Origin: JAVBKX01 sp031553835
GTDB taxonomy: Bacteria > Bacteroidota > Bacteroidia > Bacteroidales > Azobacteroidaceae
Length of the DNA stretch: 64,000 nt
Reading direction: 5' to 3'
NCBI GenBank assembly: GCA_031553835.1
Contig: JAVBKX010000006.1
Coordinates: forward strand, 74,239-138,238
Positions 42,995 to 51,169 of this stretch are shown in pieces. The first letter of the stretch is position 1, and each line of letters begins with the position of its first letter. Under the pieces are notes generated by a model. It did not search any database. It was not told the origin of the DNA and saw only the letters and a program-made list of their open reading frames with translations. The position numbers were made by a program, and so were the translations under genes.

Positions 42995-43432
42995 CCTCAT
43001 CGGTTTCTTAAGAATAGGGTGTATCACATCCGGAACAATTTCGACCAAAGGTTGCAGCACAAATTCCCGCAAGTGAAAAAGCGGATGGGGGATTGTTAGT
43101 TCTTTTGTCTGTAATATCAAATCATCATACATAATAATATCAATATCGATAACCCTGTCGGTGTAGGAGTGATGTGTCTTTTCCTTTCTTCCGATTTCTT
43201 TTTCGATAGCTTGAGTGATGAGTAATGATTTGAAAGGAGTCAAATTCGTTTCCACAACCACTGCGCAATTTAAGAAGAGCAGCGAAGAATCAAACCCCCA
43301 AGGTATAGTTTCATATAGGGAAGATTGTAATACAATTTTCCCTATATTTTTTTCTATTAAGCGAAAAGATTGTTGAATATACAGTTCCCGGTCGCCTAAA
43401 TTACTTCCGATCGACAGGTATAAACGGTTCAA
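42968..43432 (-). CDS. folK: 6-hydroxymethyl-7,8-dihydropterin pyrophosphokinase
   Basis: 154 residues. It transfers pyrophosphate from ATP to hydroxymethyl-dihydropterin in folate synthesis. Motifs: LYLSIGSNLGDRELYIQQSF, SLYETIPWGF, FLNCAVVVETNL and TDRVIDIDIIMYDD with the metal-binding Asp pair, and HPLFHLREFVLQPLVEI. The natural end of the family is near HPILKKPM; the last residues RELRVESGE are encoded by a GGAGAGTGG repeat, so the C-terminus was extended or replaced. It follows queA by 2 bp. Confidence 0.93.
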   Translation of the reverse strand: MNRLYLSIGSNLGDRELYIQQSFRLIEKNIGKIVLQSSLYETIPWGFDSSLLFLNCAVVVETNLTPFKSLLITQAIEKEIGRKEKTHHSYTDRVIDIDIIMYDDLILQTKELTIPHPLFHLREFVLQPLVEIVPDVIHPILKKPMRELRVESGE

Positions 43433-43434
43433 AA

Positions 43435-44484
43435 TTAAAGAATAAGGATAGCATCACCATAAGCGCCAAAACGATATTTCTCTTTCACAGCCACATTATA
43501 TATATCCATAATTTCGTCATATCCTCCGAATGCACAAGTGAGCATGAGCATCACCGACAAAGGAGTATGAAAATTAGTAATCATGGATGTTGCTACGGAA
43601 AAATCATAAGGAGGAAAAATAAATTTATTGGTCCAGCCATCGAATTCTTTCAGGTGATTTTGAGTTGTCACAGTACTTTCAATCGCTCGTACCACAGAGG
43701 TACCAACGGCACAAACCTGCCTTCCGTTATCTTTTGCTTTATTGACAATATGAACAGCTTCCGAATTGATAATAACTTGTTCAGAATCCATTTTATGTTT
43801 TGTCAAATCTTCCACGTCGATTTCTCTGAAATTGCCTAAACCGGCATGTACAGTAATAAAAGAAAATTCACAACCCTTAATTTCGAGGCGTTTCATTAAT
43901 TCCCGGCTGAAATGCAAGCCTGCTGCCGGAGCAATCACAGCTCCTTCTTTTGCAGCATAAATAGTTTGATAACGCTCAGTATCAGATGATTCAACAGGGC
44001 GTTCGATATATTTAGGTATAGGAGTTTCACCCAAAGCATACAACGCTTTTTTAAATTCCTCGTGCGGACCGTCGTATAAAAAACGCAACGTACGTCCTCT
44101 TGAAGTAGTATTATCGATGACTTCTGCCACCATCGAATCATCATCTCCAAAATATAATTTGTTACCAATGCGAATTTTACGGGCAGGATCGACCAATACA
44201 TCCCACAATCGCAATTCTTCGTTTAATTCTCTGAGCAGAAAAACCTCAATTTTAGCTCCTGTTTTTTCCTTATTTCCATATAAGCGGGCAGGAAATACCT
44301 GTGTATCATTGAAAATGAACACATCCTTATCCTCATAGTAATCCAGAAGATCTTTGAATATTTTGTGCTCGATTTGACCTGTTTTACGATTGAAAACCAA
44401 CAAACGCGATTCGTCCCTATTGGCAGCGGGATATTGAGCGATTAGTGACTCTGGCAGGTTGAATTTAAATTTTGACAACTTCAT
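43435..44484 (-). CDS. queA: S-adenosylmethionine:tRNA ribosyltransferase-isomerase
   Basis: 349 residues, full length. It transfers and isomerises the ribosyl part of SAM to preQ1 in tRNA to make epoxyqueuosine. Family segments: FNLPESLIAQYPAANRDESR, FIFNDTQVFPARLYG, AAPAAGLHFSRELMKRLEIKG-type block (here IAPAAGLHFSRELMKRL), ITVHAGLGNFREI, and CAVGTSVVRAIEST and NFHTPLSVMLMLTCAFGG at the end. It lies between truB (24 bp upstream) and folK (2 bp downstream) in a tRNA-modification and cofactor operon. Confidence 0.96.
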   Translation of the reverse strand: MKLSKFKFNLPESLIAQYPAANRDESRLLVFNRKTGQIEHKIFKDLLDYYEDKDVFIFNDTQVFPARLYGNKEKTGAKIEVFLLRELNEELRLWDVLVDPARKIRIGNKLYFGDDDSMVAEVIDNTTSRGRTLRFLYDGPHEEFKKALYALGETPIPKYIERPVESSDTERYQTIYAAKEGAVIAPAAGLHFSRELMKRLEIKGCEFSFITVHAGLGNFREIDVEDLTKHKMDSEQVIINSEAVHIVNKAKDNGRQVCAVGTSVVRAIESTVTTQNHLKEFDGWTNKFIFPPYDFSVATSMITNFHTPLSVMLMLTCAFGGYDEIMDIYNVAVKEKYRFGAYGDAILIL

Positions 44485-44508
44485 AATTCATTATTTTAAT
44501 ATTCGAGT

Positions 44509-45183
44509 TCAATCTTCAAGTTGAAACTCTTCAATGTTCATGCATTTATCTAATGTAATATTTCCAATACGGGTACGGGTCAATCCGATCAAATGAGCTC
44601 CCGAATCAAGGGCTTGCCCAATGTCCCTGGCCAATGCGCGGATGTAAGTCCCTTTACTGCAAACGACCCTGATTTTTATTTCCGGCATAGCAAAACTCAA
44701 TAACTCAAGTTCATCAATTACTAATAACTTAGGCTTTAGTTCAGGATCAATTCCAACTCTGGCCAGTTCGTATGCCCGGTCTCCGTTTACCTTGCACGCC
44801 GAGTATGCCGGTGGGATCTGCTCAATACTGCCAACAAATTGAGATAGCGCTTCTTTTACTAAAGATTCGTTAATATGACTTGTTTCGTACCGATTATCTA
44901 TGGCTGTTTCCAAATCAAAAGACGGAGTTGTTTCCCCTAACTTCAATGTGGCTACATATTCTTTTGTCAGGTATTGAAAATTTTCAATTTGTTTGGTTGC
45001 TTTACCGGTGCACACAATCAATACACCTGTTGCCAAAGGGTCAAGTGTGCCGGCATGGCCTACCTTCATTTTTTTCACTTTCAGATGTCGCGATATTTGT
45101 TTCCTGACTTTGGCTACCAAATCAAACGACGTCCATCCTAATGGTTTATTGAAATATAAAATTTCTCCGGCTTGAAAATCCAC
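44509..45183 (-). CDS. truB: tRNA pseudouridine-55 synthase
   Basis: 224 residues from a GTG start. It makes pseudouridine 55 in the T loop of tRNAs. The catalytic Asp is in HAGTLDPLATGVLIVCTGKA; other family blocks are FNKPLGWTSFDLVAKVRK and PPAYSACKVNGDRAYELAR and GTYIRALARDIG. It lacks the C-terminal PUA extension, giving the short Bacteroidota form. A palindromic repeat separates it from uppP upstream, and queA follows. Confidence 0.94.
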   Translation of the reverse strand: MDFQAGEILYFNKPLGWTSFDLVAKVRKQISRHLKVKKMKVGHAGTLDPLATGVLIVCTGKATKQIENFQYLTKEYVATLKLGETTPSFDLETAIDNRYETSHINESLVKEALSQFVGSIEQIPPAYSACKVNGDRAYELARVGIDPELKPKLLVIDELELLSFAMPEIKIRVVCSKGTYIRALARDIGQALDSGAHLIGLTRTRIGNITLDKCMNIEEFQLED

Positions 45184-45192
45184 TTTTTAATA

Positions 45193-45251
45193 GAGAATGG
45201 AGAATGGAGAGTGGAGAGTATCATTGATTTTAATTCTCCATTCTCAACTCC
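45193..45251. repeat. GGAGAATGG-family palindromic repeat
   Basis: GAGAATGGAGAATGGAGAGT (from 45193) faces TTCTCCATTCTCAACTCC (45234-45251) as an imperfect inverted pair with a ~20-nt loop. It is the same family as the repeat at 42921 and sits between uppP and truB on the minus strand, ending 5 bp before the uppP stop. Confidence 0.7.
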
Positions 45252-45256
45252 AATTA

Positions 45257-46057
45257 TTATAATGAGTAAATAATAACAAATGCTCCGACTGCAATGCAAT
45301 AATATGCAAAATAAATCAATTTACCTTTTGCTACCAGACTGAGCATCCATTTGCAAGCAATGACGCCGGAAATCAAAGCAGCTATAAATCCACACAATAA
45401 GGCAAAAGATGAAATACCCGACTCTGCATGGGAAAATTCTCCTGTCAGCAAATCCAGGATAGCTTCTCCCAAAATTGGAATGATGACCATTAAAAAAGAA
45501 AAACGCGCCACATTCACTTTATTATTACCCAGCATTAATCCGGTGGAAATGGTTGTTCCCGAACGTGAAAGTCCCGGAAAGATAGCCAATGCCTGGGAAA
45601 GGCCGATAATAAATGCATCTTTAAAAGATATATTCTCTTTTGCTTTAGGTTTGAAATAATAGGAAAACATAAGTAATGCGGCCGTAAGCAGCAGCATGCA
45701 ACCAACTAAAAATAATCCGCTGCCAAAAATATCTTCTACTGCATCTTTGAAAAATACACCCACAATACCCACGGGAATCATGGAAATAGCTATTTTAGCC
45801 AAGTATTGAGTTTCCTCATTCCATTTAAATTGAAATAACCCTTTGAGTAATATGAATATTTCTTTGTACAAAACAATAAGTGTACTCAATACCGTAGCAG
45901 CGTGTACGACGACTGCAAAGGTCAAATTTTCCTCGCCATTCAATCCGAATATTGTACCTAAAATCGCTAAATGTCCGCTACTGCTAACGGGAAGATATTC
46001 TGTCAATCCTTGAACAATACCCAGTATCAGGGCTTGAATCCATGATAATTCCTCCAT
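45257..46057 (-). CDS. uppP: Undecaprenyl-diphosphatase (BacA type)
   Basis: 266 residues, with about eight membrane segments. It dephosphorylates undecaprenyl diphosphate to recycle the lipid carrier for peptidoglycan and other polymers. Conserved blocks: IVQGLTEYLPVSSSGHLAI with the catalytic Glu and the SSSGH motif, and the second signature FPGLSRSGTTISTGLMLG. It follows the DUF3098 gene by 19 bp, in the ftsX-DUF3098-uppP-truB-queA-folK order seen in many Bacteroidales. Confidence 0.95.
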   Translation of the reverse strand: MEELSWIQALILGIVQGLTEYLPVSSSGHLAILGTIFGLNGEENLTFAVVVHAATVLSTLIVLYKEIFILLKGLFQFKWNEETQYLAKIAISMIPVGIVGVFFKDAVEDIFGSGLFLVGCMLLLTAALLMFSYYFKPKAKENISFKDAFIIGLSQALAIFPGLSRSGTTISTGLMLGNNKVNVARFSFLMVIIPILGEAILDLLTGEFSHAESGISSFALLCGFIAALISGVIACKWMLSLVAKGKLIYFAYYCIAVGAFVIIYSL

Positions 46058-46076
46058 GTAATATTATACTAAAAAA

Positions 46077-46304
46077 TTAATCTTTCGATTTGTACAAAAT
46101 GGCTACGATTACCATCAAAAAACCGGCCATGGTAACAATGGGCGCCAATTTGATACGTTGAGCACTAAAAATGGCAGGATTGAATCCTGTTTCTGTGGTA
46201 GTCTGTCCTCCCGACATTAAAAGAAAACCGATGATAATAATCAACACGGCAACCCCTAACAGGATAAAGTTTTCTTTTCCGAAAGCGAATTGTTTTTTAT
46301 CCAT
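46077..46304 (-). CDS. DUF3098 family membrane protein
   Basis: 75 residues from ATG 46302-46304 (MDKKQFAFGKENFILLG). The frame is open 38 codons further into ftsX, but that part is not related. There are two membrane helices (LGVAVLIIIIGFLLM and TMAGFLMVIVAILY) joined by a loop with GFNPAIFSAQRI. It is found beside ftsX and uppP in Bacteroidota. Its function is unknown; the neighbourhood suggests a role in division or envelope synthesis. Confidence 0.88.
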   Translation of the reverse strand: MDKKQFAFGKENFILLGVAVLIIIIGFLLMSGGQTTTETGFNPAIFSAQRIKLAPIVTMAGFLMVIVAILYKSKD

Positions 46305-46327
46305 TGTATAATTCCTTATTTTACTAA

Positions 46328-47209
46328 CTAAATATAATATAAATCGCCACCTTCCATTTTTAAGTATCGGTTGACAGCTATAAATGTGGCTATGGCAGAT
46401 ATGAAAATTCCCATACAAAGTACGGATGCAGTCATGATACCCAGCAATTTATAATTGAAAAAATCAATATCAATAGTCCGATTTTCAATGGAAATATAAT
46501 ATACCAAACCAATAATCATGGCGATGGCAATGATGGATGCATAAATCCCGGTAAAGATACTCGACGATATAAACGGCCGCCTGATAAAACGGTTGGTAGC
46601 GCCTACCAGCTTCATGGTGTAAATAGAGAACCGTTTGGCATAAATCATTAATCGTATCGTATTATTAATGAGTGCAAAAGAAATAAATGATAAAATACCG
46701 GCAACAAGTAAAAGAATCAATCCGATCCTTCGCATATTTTCATTAATGGATTGGATAAGATCTTTTCTTACAATCACATCCTGAACATAGCGATTGGTTT
46801 TTAAACTCGATTCAATGACCGCAATACTGTCGTTGGATGCATAATTGGAATGCAATTTAATTTCAAACAAAGCAGGTAATGGGTTGTATCCCAGGAATAC
46901 TTCGGGATTTTCCCCCAAGTCTTGTATCATTTCTTGAGCAGCCTGCTGTTTGGATATAAAAGTTGCCGATTTAATATACTTGGTTTGATTGAGTTTTTTT
47001 TGTAATGAGGCGATATCTGCTTCCCGGATATTATCGTCGAGCACAACCGAAAAGGAAAAATTCTCCTTTACATGTGTTGAGATATCTTTGGCATATAAGA
47101 AAAGTAAAACGATCAATCCAAGCAGAAAAAGTACCAAAGAAATGCTGATAGTAGCAGTTACTTTTGCATTCAAAAATGCAGTAGAATGAAACTTTTTTTT
47201 ACCCTTCAT
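46328..47209 (-). CDS. ftsX: Cell division protein FtsX
   Basis: 293 residues from ATG 47207-47209 (MKGKKKFHSTAFLNAKV). The frame stays open to 47368 only by crossing the upstream region and a repeat. FtsX layout: first membrane helix (ISISLVLFLLGLIVLLFLY), a periplasmic domain of ~110 residues, then three membrane helices with the FtsX core (SFALINNTIRLMIYAKRF, MKLVGATNRFIRRPF). With the ATPase FtsE it activates septal cell-wall hydrolases from the inner membrane. ftsE is not next to it, as is common in Bacteroidota. Confidence 0.92.
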   Translation of the reverse strand: MKGKKKFHSTAFLNAKVTATISISLVLFLLGLIVLLFLYAKDISTHVKENFSFSVVLDDNIREADIASLQKKLNQTKYIKSATFISKQQAAQEMIQDLGENPEVFLGYNPLPALFEIKLHSNYASNDSIAVIESSLKTNRYVQDVIVRKDLIQSINENMRRIGLILLLVAGILSFISFALINNTIRLMIYAKRFSIYTMKLVGATNRFIRRPFISSSIFTGIYASIIAIAMIIGLVYYISIENRTIDIDFFNYKLLGIMTASVLCMGIFISAIATFIAVNRYLKMEGGDLYYI

Positions 47210-47338
47210 TTGATATGGATTGACTTGACGATTTTTGTCTGAAAAAATATAGGGCATAACACCCCAAAATTCGCTGCAAAAATACATAAAAATCAGAGAA
47301 AAACAAATGACCTGTACGAAAAAATCTATAACAGGAAG

Positions 47339-47442
47339 AGAATAGCACACGGAAGACATGGAGGTCACAGAATTTTACTGTTTAATTTTTATAAATAAAT
47401 CCGTGAGCATCTGTGACCTCCGTGTCTTCCGTGTGCTATTCT
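47339..47442. repeat. 32-bp ACACGGA-family inverted repeat between miaB and ftsX
   Basis: AGAATAGCACACGGAAGACA..GGTCACAG (47339-47370) and its mirror at 47411-47442 match at 31 of 32 positions, with a 40-nt spacer containing a run of A/T. The right arm includes the miaB stop codon (TAG at 47438-47436 on the minus strand). It would form a very stable hairpin in the miaB-ftsX transcript. Confidence 0.85.
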
Positions 47443-48803
47443 GTGCCAAACAAGGTTGCAGAAGATGCTTCTGTAATCACTACCTGCACTATATCGCCAA
47501 CCCGGTGGTTAGCTTTATCAAAAATCACTACTTTATTTTGAGGTGTTCTGCCAAACAATTGTTCACGCGAACGTTTGGAATATCCTTCCACCAATACTTC
47601 GTATGTTTTACCCACAGATTCCTGGTTACGCAACAGGGAGAGTTCCAATTGCAGAGCAATAATTTCCTCCAACCGGCGAGTTTTCACATCTTCCGGAATA
47701 TCATCCGGTAAATGTTTTGCAGCATAAGTACCCGGACGTTCGGAATATTTGAACATAAAAGCGGCGTCATATCCGACTTCACGCATCAGCGAAAGAGTTT
47801 CTTGATGATCTTCTTCTGTTTCGGAATGAAATCCGCAAAAAATATCGGTAGAAATGGCGCAGTCGGGGATAATCCGTTTAATAGCAGCAATCCGGTCGAG
47901 ATACCACTCGCGGGTATAGCGGCGGTTCATAGCTTTCAGAATATTGGAACTACCTGATTGTGCCGGTAAATGTATGTGGTTGCAAATATTCGGATAGCGG
48001 GCAACCACTTCTAATGTCTTGTCACTCATATCTTTCGGATGAGACGTTGTAAACCGGATACGCATATTGGGAGCAGCTAAGGCTACTTGTTCCAGAAGAG
48101 AAGGAAAATCAATCACATCATTACCATTATTATATAGGTATGAATTAACATTTTGTCCCAAGAGCGTAACTTCTTTGTATCCCTGTTCGTTCAGTACTTT
48201 TAATTCATTCAAAATACTTTCGACTTTACGACTTCTTTCCCTCCCTCTGGTGTAGGGAACAATACAATAGGTGCAAAAATTATTACAACCTCTCATGATA
48301 GAGATAAAACCGGAGATTTTTATGCCACTGACTTTGAGTGGAAGTACATCTTTATATGTTTCTGTCATAGACAGATTGACATTAATGGCCTTTTCACCTT
48401 TTTCCACAGCGCCAACCAAATTGGGTAAATCCAAATATGCATCCGGTCCGGCCACTAAATCGGCCAGGTTTGAATTGATCAACTCGTCTTTAACACGTTC
48501 TGCCATGCATCCCAGCACACCAACCACCAACTGTTTCTGTTTTTTCTTTTTAACAGATTGAAAATATTGGAGTCGCGACAGCACTTTTTGTTCTGCATTA
48601 TCCCGGATTGAGCAGGTATTGACGAATACAGCATTTGCTTCGTTGAGATTTTCAGTTAATTCGTATCCGTCCATTTGCATGATGGAGGCTACAACCTCGC
48701 TGTCGGCTACATTCATCTGGCAACCGTAGGTTTCGATGAATAATTTTTTTACATTGTTGATAGTCGCAGATTTAAAGTCTGCTTCCATGTTGTTTTTTGT
48801 CAT
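47436..48803 (-). CDS. miaB: tRNA-2-methylthio-N6-dimethylallyladenosine synthase
   Basis: 455 residues. It adds a methylthio group to i6A37 of tRNA by radical SAM chemistry. Domains: N-terminal UPF0004 with three cluster Cys (ETYGCQMNVADSE, FVNTCSIRDNAE, GVLGCMAERV), radical SAM core with CNNFCTYCIVPYTRGRERSR, and C-terminal TRAM domain (~380-445, VLVEGYSKRSREQLFGRT). It is MiaB rather than RimO or MtaB by the TRGRERSR and LGQNVNSY motifs. The stop codon lies inside a dispersed repeat. Confidence 0.95.
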   Translation of the reverse strand: MTKNNMEADFKSATINNVKKLFIETYGCQMNVADSEVVASIMQMDGYELTENLNEANAVFVNTCSIRDNAEQKVLSRLQYFQSVKKKKQKQLVVGVLGCMAERVKDELINSNLADLVAGPDAYLDLPNLVGAVEKGEKAINVNLSMTETYKDVLPLKVSGIKISGFISIMRGCNNFCTYCIVPYTRGRERSRKVESILNELKVLNEQGYKEVTLLGQNVNSYLYNNGNDVIDFPSLLEQVALAAPNMRIRFTTSHPKDMSDKTLEVVARYPNICNHIHLPAQSGSSNILKAMNRRYTREWYLDRIAAIKRIIPDCAISTDIFCGFHSETEEDHQETLSLMREVGYDAAFMFKYSERPGTYAAKHLPDDIPEDVKTRRLEEIIALQLELSLLRNQESVGKTYEVLVEGYSKRSREQLFGRTPQNKVVIFDKANHRVGDIVQVVITEASSATLFGTE

Positions 48804-48893
48804 TTTTTACAAAATAAAGGGTGATAATAATCGATTTATTAACTTTCTTTAATAATTTATTTTAATTGAAAAGAGAAAATTTTTTGAAAATAA

Positions 48894-48924
48894 TTTGTTC
48901 GTATTGAAAATTTCCTTACCTTTG
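48894..48924 (+). promoter_or_regulatory. Promoter of the small membrane gene-ettA operon
   Basis: TTTG (48894-48897), 19 nt and TACCTTTG (48917-48924) form an exact Bacteroidota promoter. The leader to ATG 49077 would be about 145 nt long, with no obvious structure apart from A/T-rich stretches. Confidence 0.75.
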
Positions 48925-49076
48925 CTGGTGAAAAACGTAAAATTTTTTCATAGTTAAGGTTTTGGTTAAATGGGTTAGGGGTGGCTGTGAAGTCATCCCT
49001 AATATTTTTAAACCGATTTTATTTTTACTTTTCGTCATTTCTCCTTACTTTTGGAGTGCAAAAATAATCATTATTT

Positions 49077-49463
49077 ATGGACGATTTACAAAAATTCCTG
49101 CCTTTCCTGTTGATAGCAGCATTTTATATTTTTTCGGCGGTACGTAATTCTAAAAAACAGAAAGAAACCGATTTGTCGAAAACTACTTTGCCTCAGGGAG
49201 TACCTAAAACAGATACTCAAACCAAAGTTGTGAATAAGCCGGATCCTTCGGTGCAACGTGCTTCGCGATTTCCGATTCAATCCAAAGGACAACAGGAGAT
49301 CGACTATAATCCGGAAGTAAAGCGCACGATTGCGGAACCCGAAGTTGAAATAAGCGAGCAGCAGGAAGAGGATTCTGTTGCCATGTTTGAGTTGGATGTG
49401 GAAAATAAAGACGAATTGCGGCGGGCAATCATTTATTCCGAAATTTTAGAGCGAAAATATTAA
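49077..49463 (+). CDS. Small single-pass membrane protein of unknown function
   Basis: 128 residues. An N-terminal membrane helix (FLPFLLIAAFYIFSAV, ~8-24) is followed by a charged, disordered cytoplasmic tail rich in Lys, Glu, Gln and Pro, ending with a helical segment ENKDELRRAIIYSEILERKY. The last part (RRAIIYSEIL) is typical of a group of short Bacteroidota proteins that I recall without a function. It lies 12 bp before ettA and shares its promoter. Confidence 0.7.
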   Translation: MDDLQKFLPFLLIAAFYIFSAVRNSKKQKETDLSKTTLPQGVPKTDTQTKVVNKPDPSVQRASRFPIQSKGQQEIDYNPEVKRTIAEPEVEISEQQEEDSVAMFELDVENKDELRRAIIYSEILERKY

Positions 49464-49475
49464 TCAATACAATAT

Positions 49476-51164
49476 ATGGCAGACGATAAAAAAATTATTT
49501 TTTCCATGGTGGGAGTGAATAAAATCTTTCCTCCCCAAAAACAAGTCTTAAAAAACATTTATTTATCATTTTACTATGGTGCGAAAATCGGTATCATCGG
49601 ATTGAATGGTTCCGGTAAATCCACTTTATTAAAAATTATAGCCGGGGTAGAAAAAGAATACCAGGGCGATGTCGTTTTTTCTCCGGGATATTCAATCGGT
49701 TATCTGGAACAAGATCCGAAATTAGATGATTCCAAAACCGTAAAAGAGATTGTGCAGGAAGGTGTTCAGGAAATTGTGGATACTTTGCAGGAATACGAAG
49801 CTATTAATGAAAAATTCGGGCTTCCGGAATATTATGAAGATCCGGATAAAATGGATGCATTGTTTGCTCGTCAGGCAGTGTTACAAGATAAAATCGATGC
49901 TACCGATGCCTGGAACCTGGATAGTAAGTTGGAACGTGCCATGGATGCATTGCGTTGCCCGCCTGAAGATCAATTGGTGGGTACTCTTTCCGGAGGAGAA
50001 CGCCGACGGGTGGCTCTTTGCCGGCTGTTATTGAAGCAACCGGATATTTTGTTGCTCGACGAGCCTACCAACCACTTGGATGCAGAATCAATCGATTGGC
50101 TCGAACAACATCTTCAACAATATGCAGGAACGGTGATTTGTATTACACACGACCGTTATTTCTTAGATCATGTTGCCGGATGGATTCTGGAGCTTGACCG
50201 GGGTGAAGGTATTCCCTGGAAAGGAAATTACACTTCCTGGCTGGAGCAAAAAACAACCCGTATGGCGCAGGAAGAAAAGCAAGCCAGTAAACGTCGGAAA
50301 ACCTTGGAACGGGAGTTGGAATGGTCTCGTATGGCTCCCAAAGCTCGTCAAGCTAAAGGAAAGGCTCGTTTGAATTCGTATGAACAATTATTGAATCAAG
50401 ATACGAAAGAACGGGAAGAGAAATTAGAGATTTTCATTCCGAATGGCCCTCGTTTGGGAAATAAAGTCATTGAAGCGCAACATGTGGCCAAAGCGTATGG
50501 CGATAAATTGTTGTACGATGATCTGAATTTCATGCTTCCACCTAATGGTATTGTTGGTATCATCGGGCCTAATGGTGCCGGAAAAACGACGCTTTTCCGT
50601 CTGATTATGGGCTTAGACAAGCCGGATAAAGGGACTTTTGATGTTGGAGAAACAGTAAAAATTGGTTATGTAGATCAGGCTCACACAGATATTGATCCGA
50701 ATAAAACGGTATTTCAGGTGGTTTCGGGCGGTACGGAATTTATCAGGGTAGGAGGGAAAGAAGTCAATTCCCGCGCCTACTTAGGTCGTTTCAATTTCAC
50801 AGGAGCAGATCAGGAAAAACTCTGCGGCGTATTGTCGGGAGGGGAAAGAAACCGTTTACATTTAGCATTGACGCTCAAATCGGAAGCAAATGTTCTTTTA
50901 TTGGATGAACCTACTAACGACATAGATGTCAATACGTTGCGGGCATTGGAAGAAGGCTTGGAAAACTTTGCGGGCTGCGCCGTTGTTATATCTCACGACC
51001 GCTGGTTCTTAGATCGTATATGTACTCATATCCTTGCTTTTGAAGGAGATTCGGAAGTATTCTTTTTTGAAGGTTCTTATTCAGAATATGAAGAAAATAA
51101 AAAAATGAGATTAGGAAATGTTGAACCCAAGCGTGTCAGATATCGAAAACTGATTGTAGATTAA
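49476..51164 (+). CDS. ettA: Energy-dependent translational throttle protein EttA (ABC-F)
   Basis: 562 residues. Two ABC ATPase domains without membrane segments: Walker A GLNGSGKST at 42-50 with signature LSGGERRRVALCRLLL and DEPTNHLD, and Walker A GPNGAGKTT near 368 with LSGGERNRLHLALTLK and DEPTNDID. The long linker with ERELEWSRMAPKARQAKGKA is the EttA P-site-tRNA-interaction motif region. It binds the ribosomal E site and couples the first peptide bond to ATP/ADP ratio. It is unlikely to be a resistance ABC-F because of the EttA-type linker. Confidence 0.94.
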   Translation: MADDKKIIFSMVGVNKIFPPQKQVLKNIYLSFYYGAKIGIIGLNGSGKSTLLKIIAGVEKEYQGDVVFSPGYSIGYLEQDPKLDDSKTVKEIVQEGVQEIVDTLQEYEAINEKFGLPEYYEDPDKMDALFARQAVLQDKIDATDAWNLDSKLERAMDALRCPPEDQLVGTLSGGERRRVALCRLLLKQPDILLLDEPTNHLDAESIDWLEQHLQQYAGTVICITHDRYFLDHVAGWILELDRGEGIPWKGNYTSWLEQKTTRMAQEEKQASKRRKTLERELEWSRMAPKARQAKGKARLNSYEQLLNQDTKEREEKLEIFIPNGPRLGNKVIEAQHVAKAYGDKLLYDDLNFMLPPNGIVGIIGPNGAGKTTLFRLIMGLDKPDKGTFDVGETVKIGYVDQAHTDIDPNKTVFQVVSGGTEFIRVGGKEVNSRAYLGRFNFTGADQEKLCGVLSGGERNRLHLALTLKSEANVLLLDEPTNDIDVNTLRALEEGLENFAGCAVVISHDRWFLDRICTHILAFEGDSEVFFFEGSYSEYEENKKMRLGNVEPKRVRYRKLIVD

Positions 51165-51169
51165 TTTAT

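Noticed and set aside
47210..47368. 53-codon N-terminal extension of FtsX
   Set aside because: It crosses the non-coding gap and one arm of the inverted repeat. FtsX homologues start near the first membrane helix, which fits ATG 47209.
48962..49147. Open frame in the leader of the ettA operon
   Set aside because: It overlaps the well-supported small membrane gene in another frame and has no family-like sequence.
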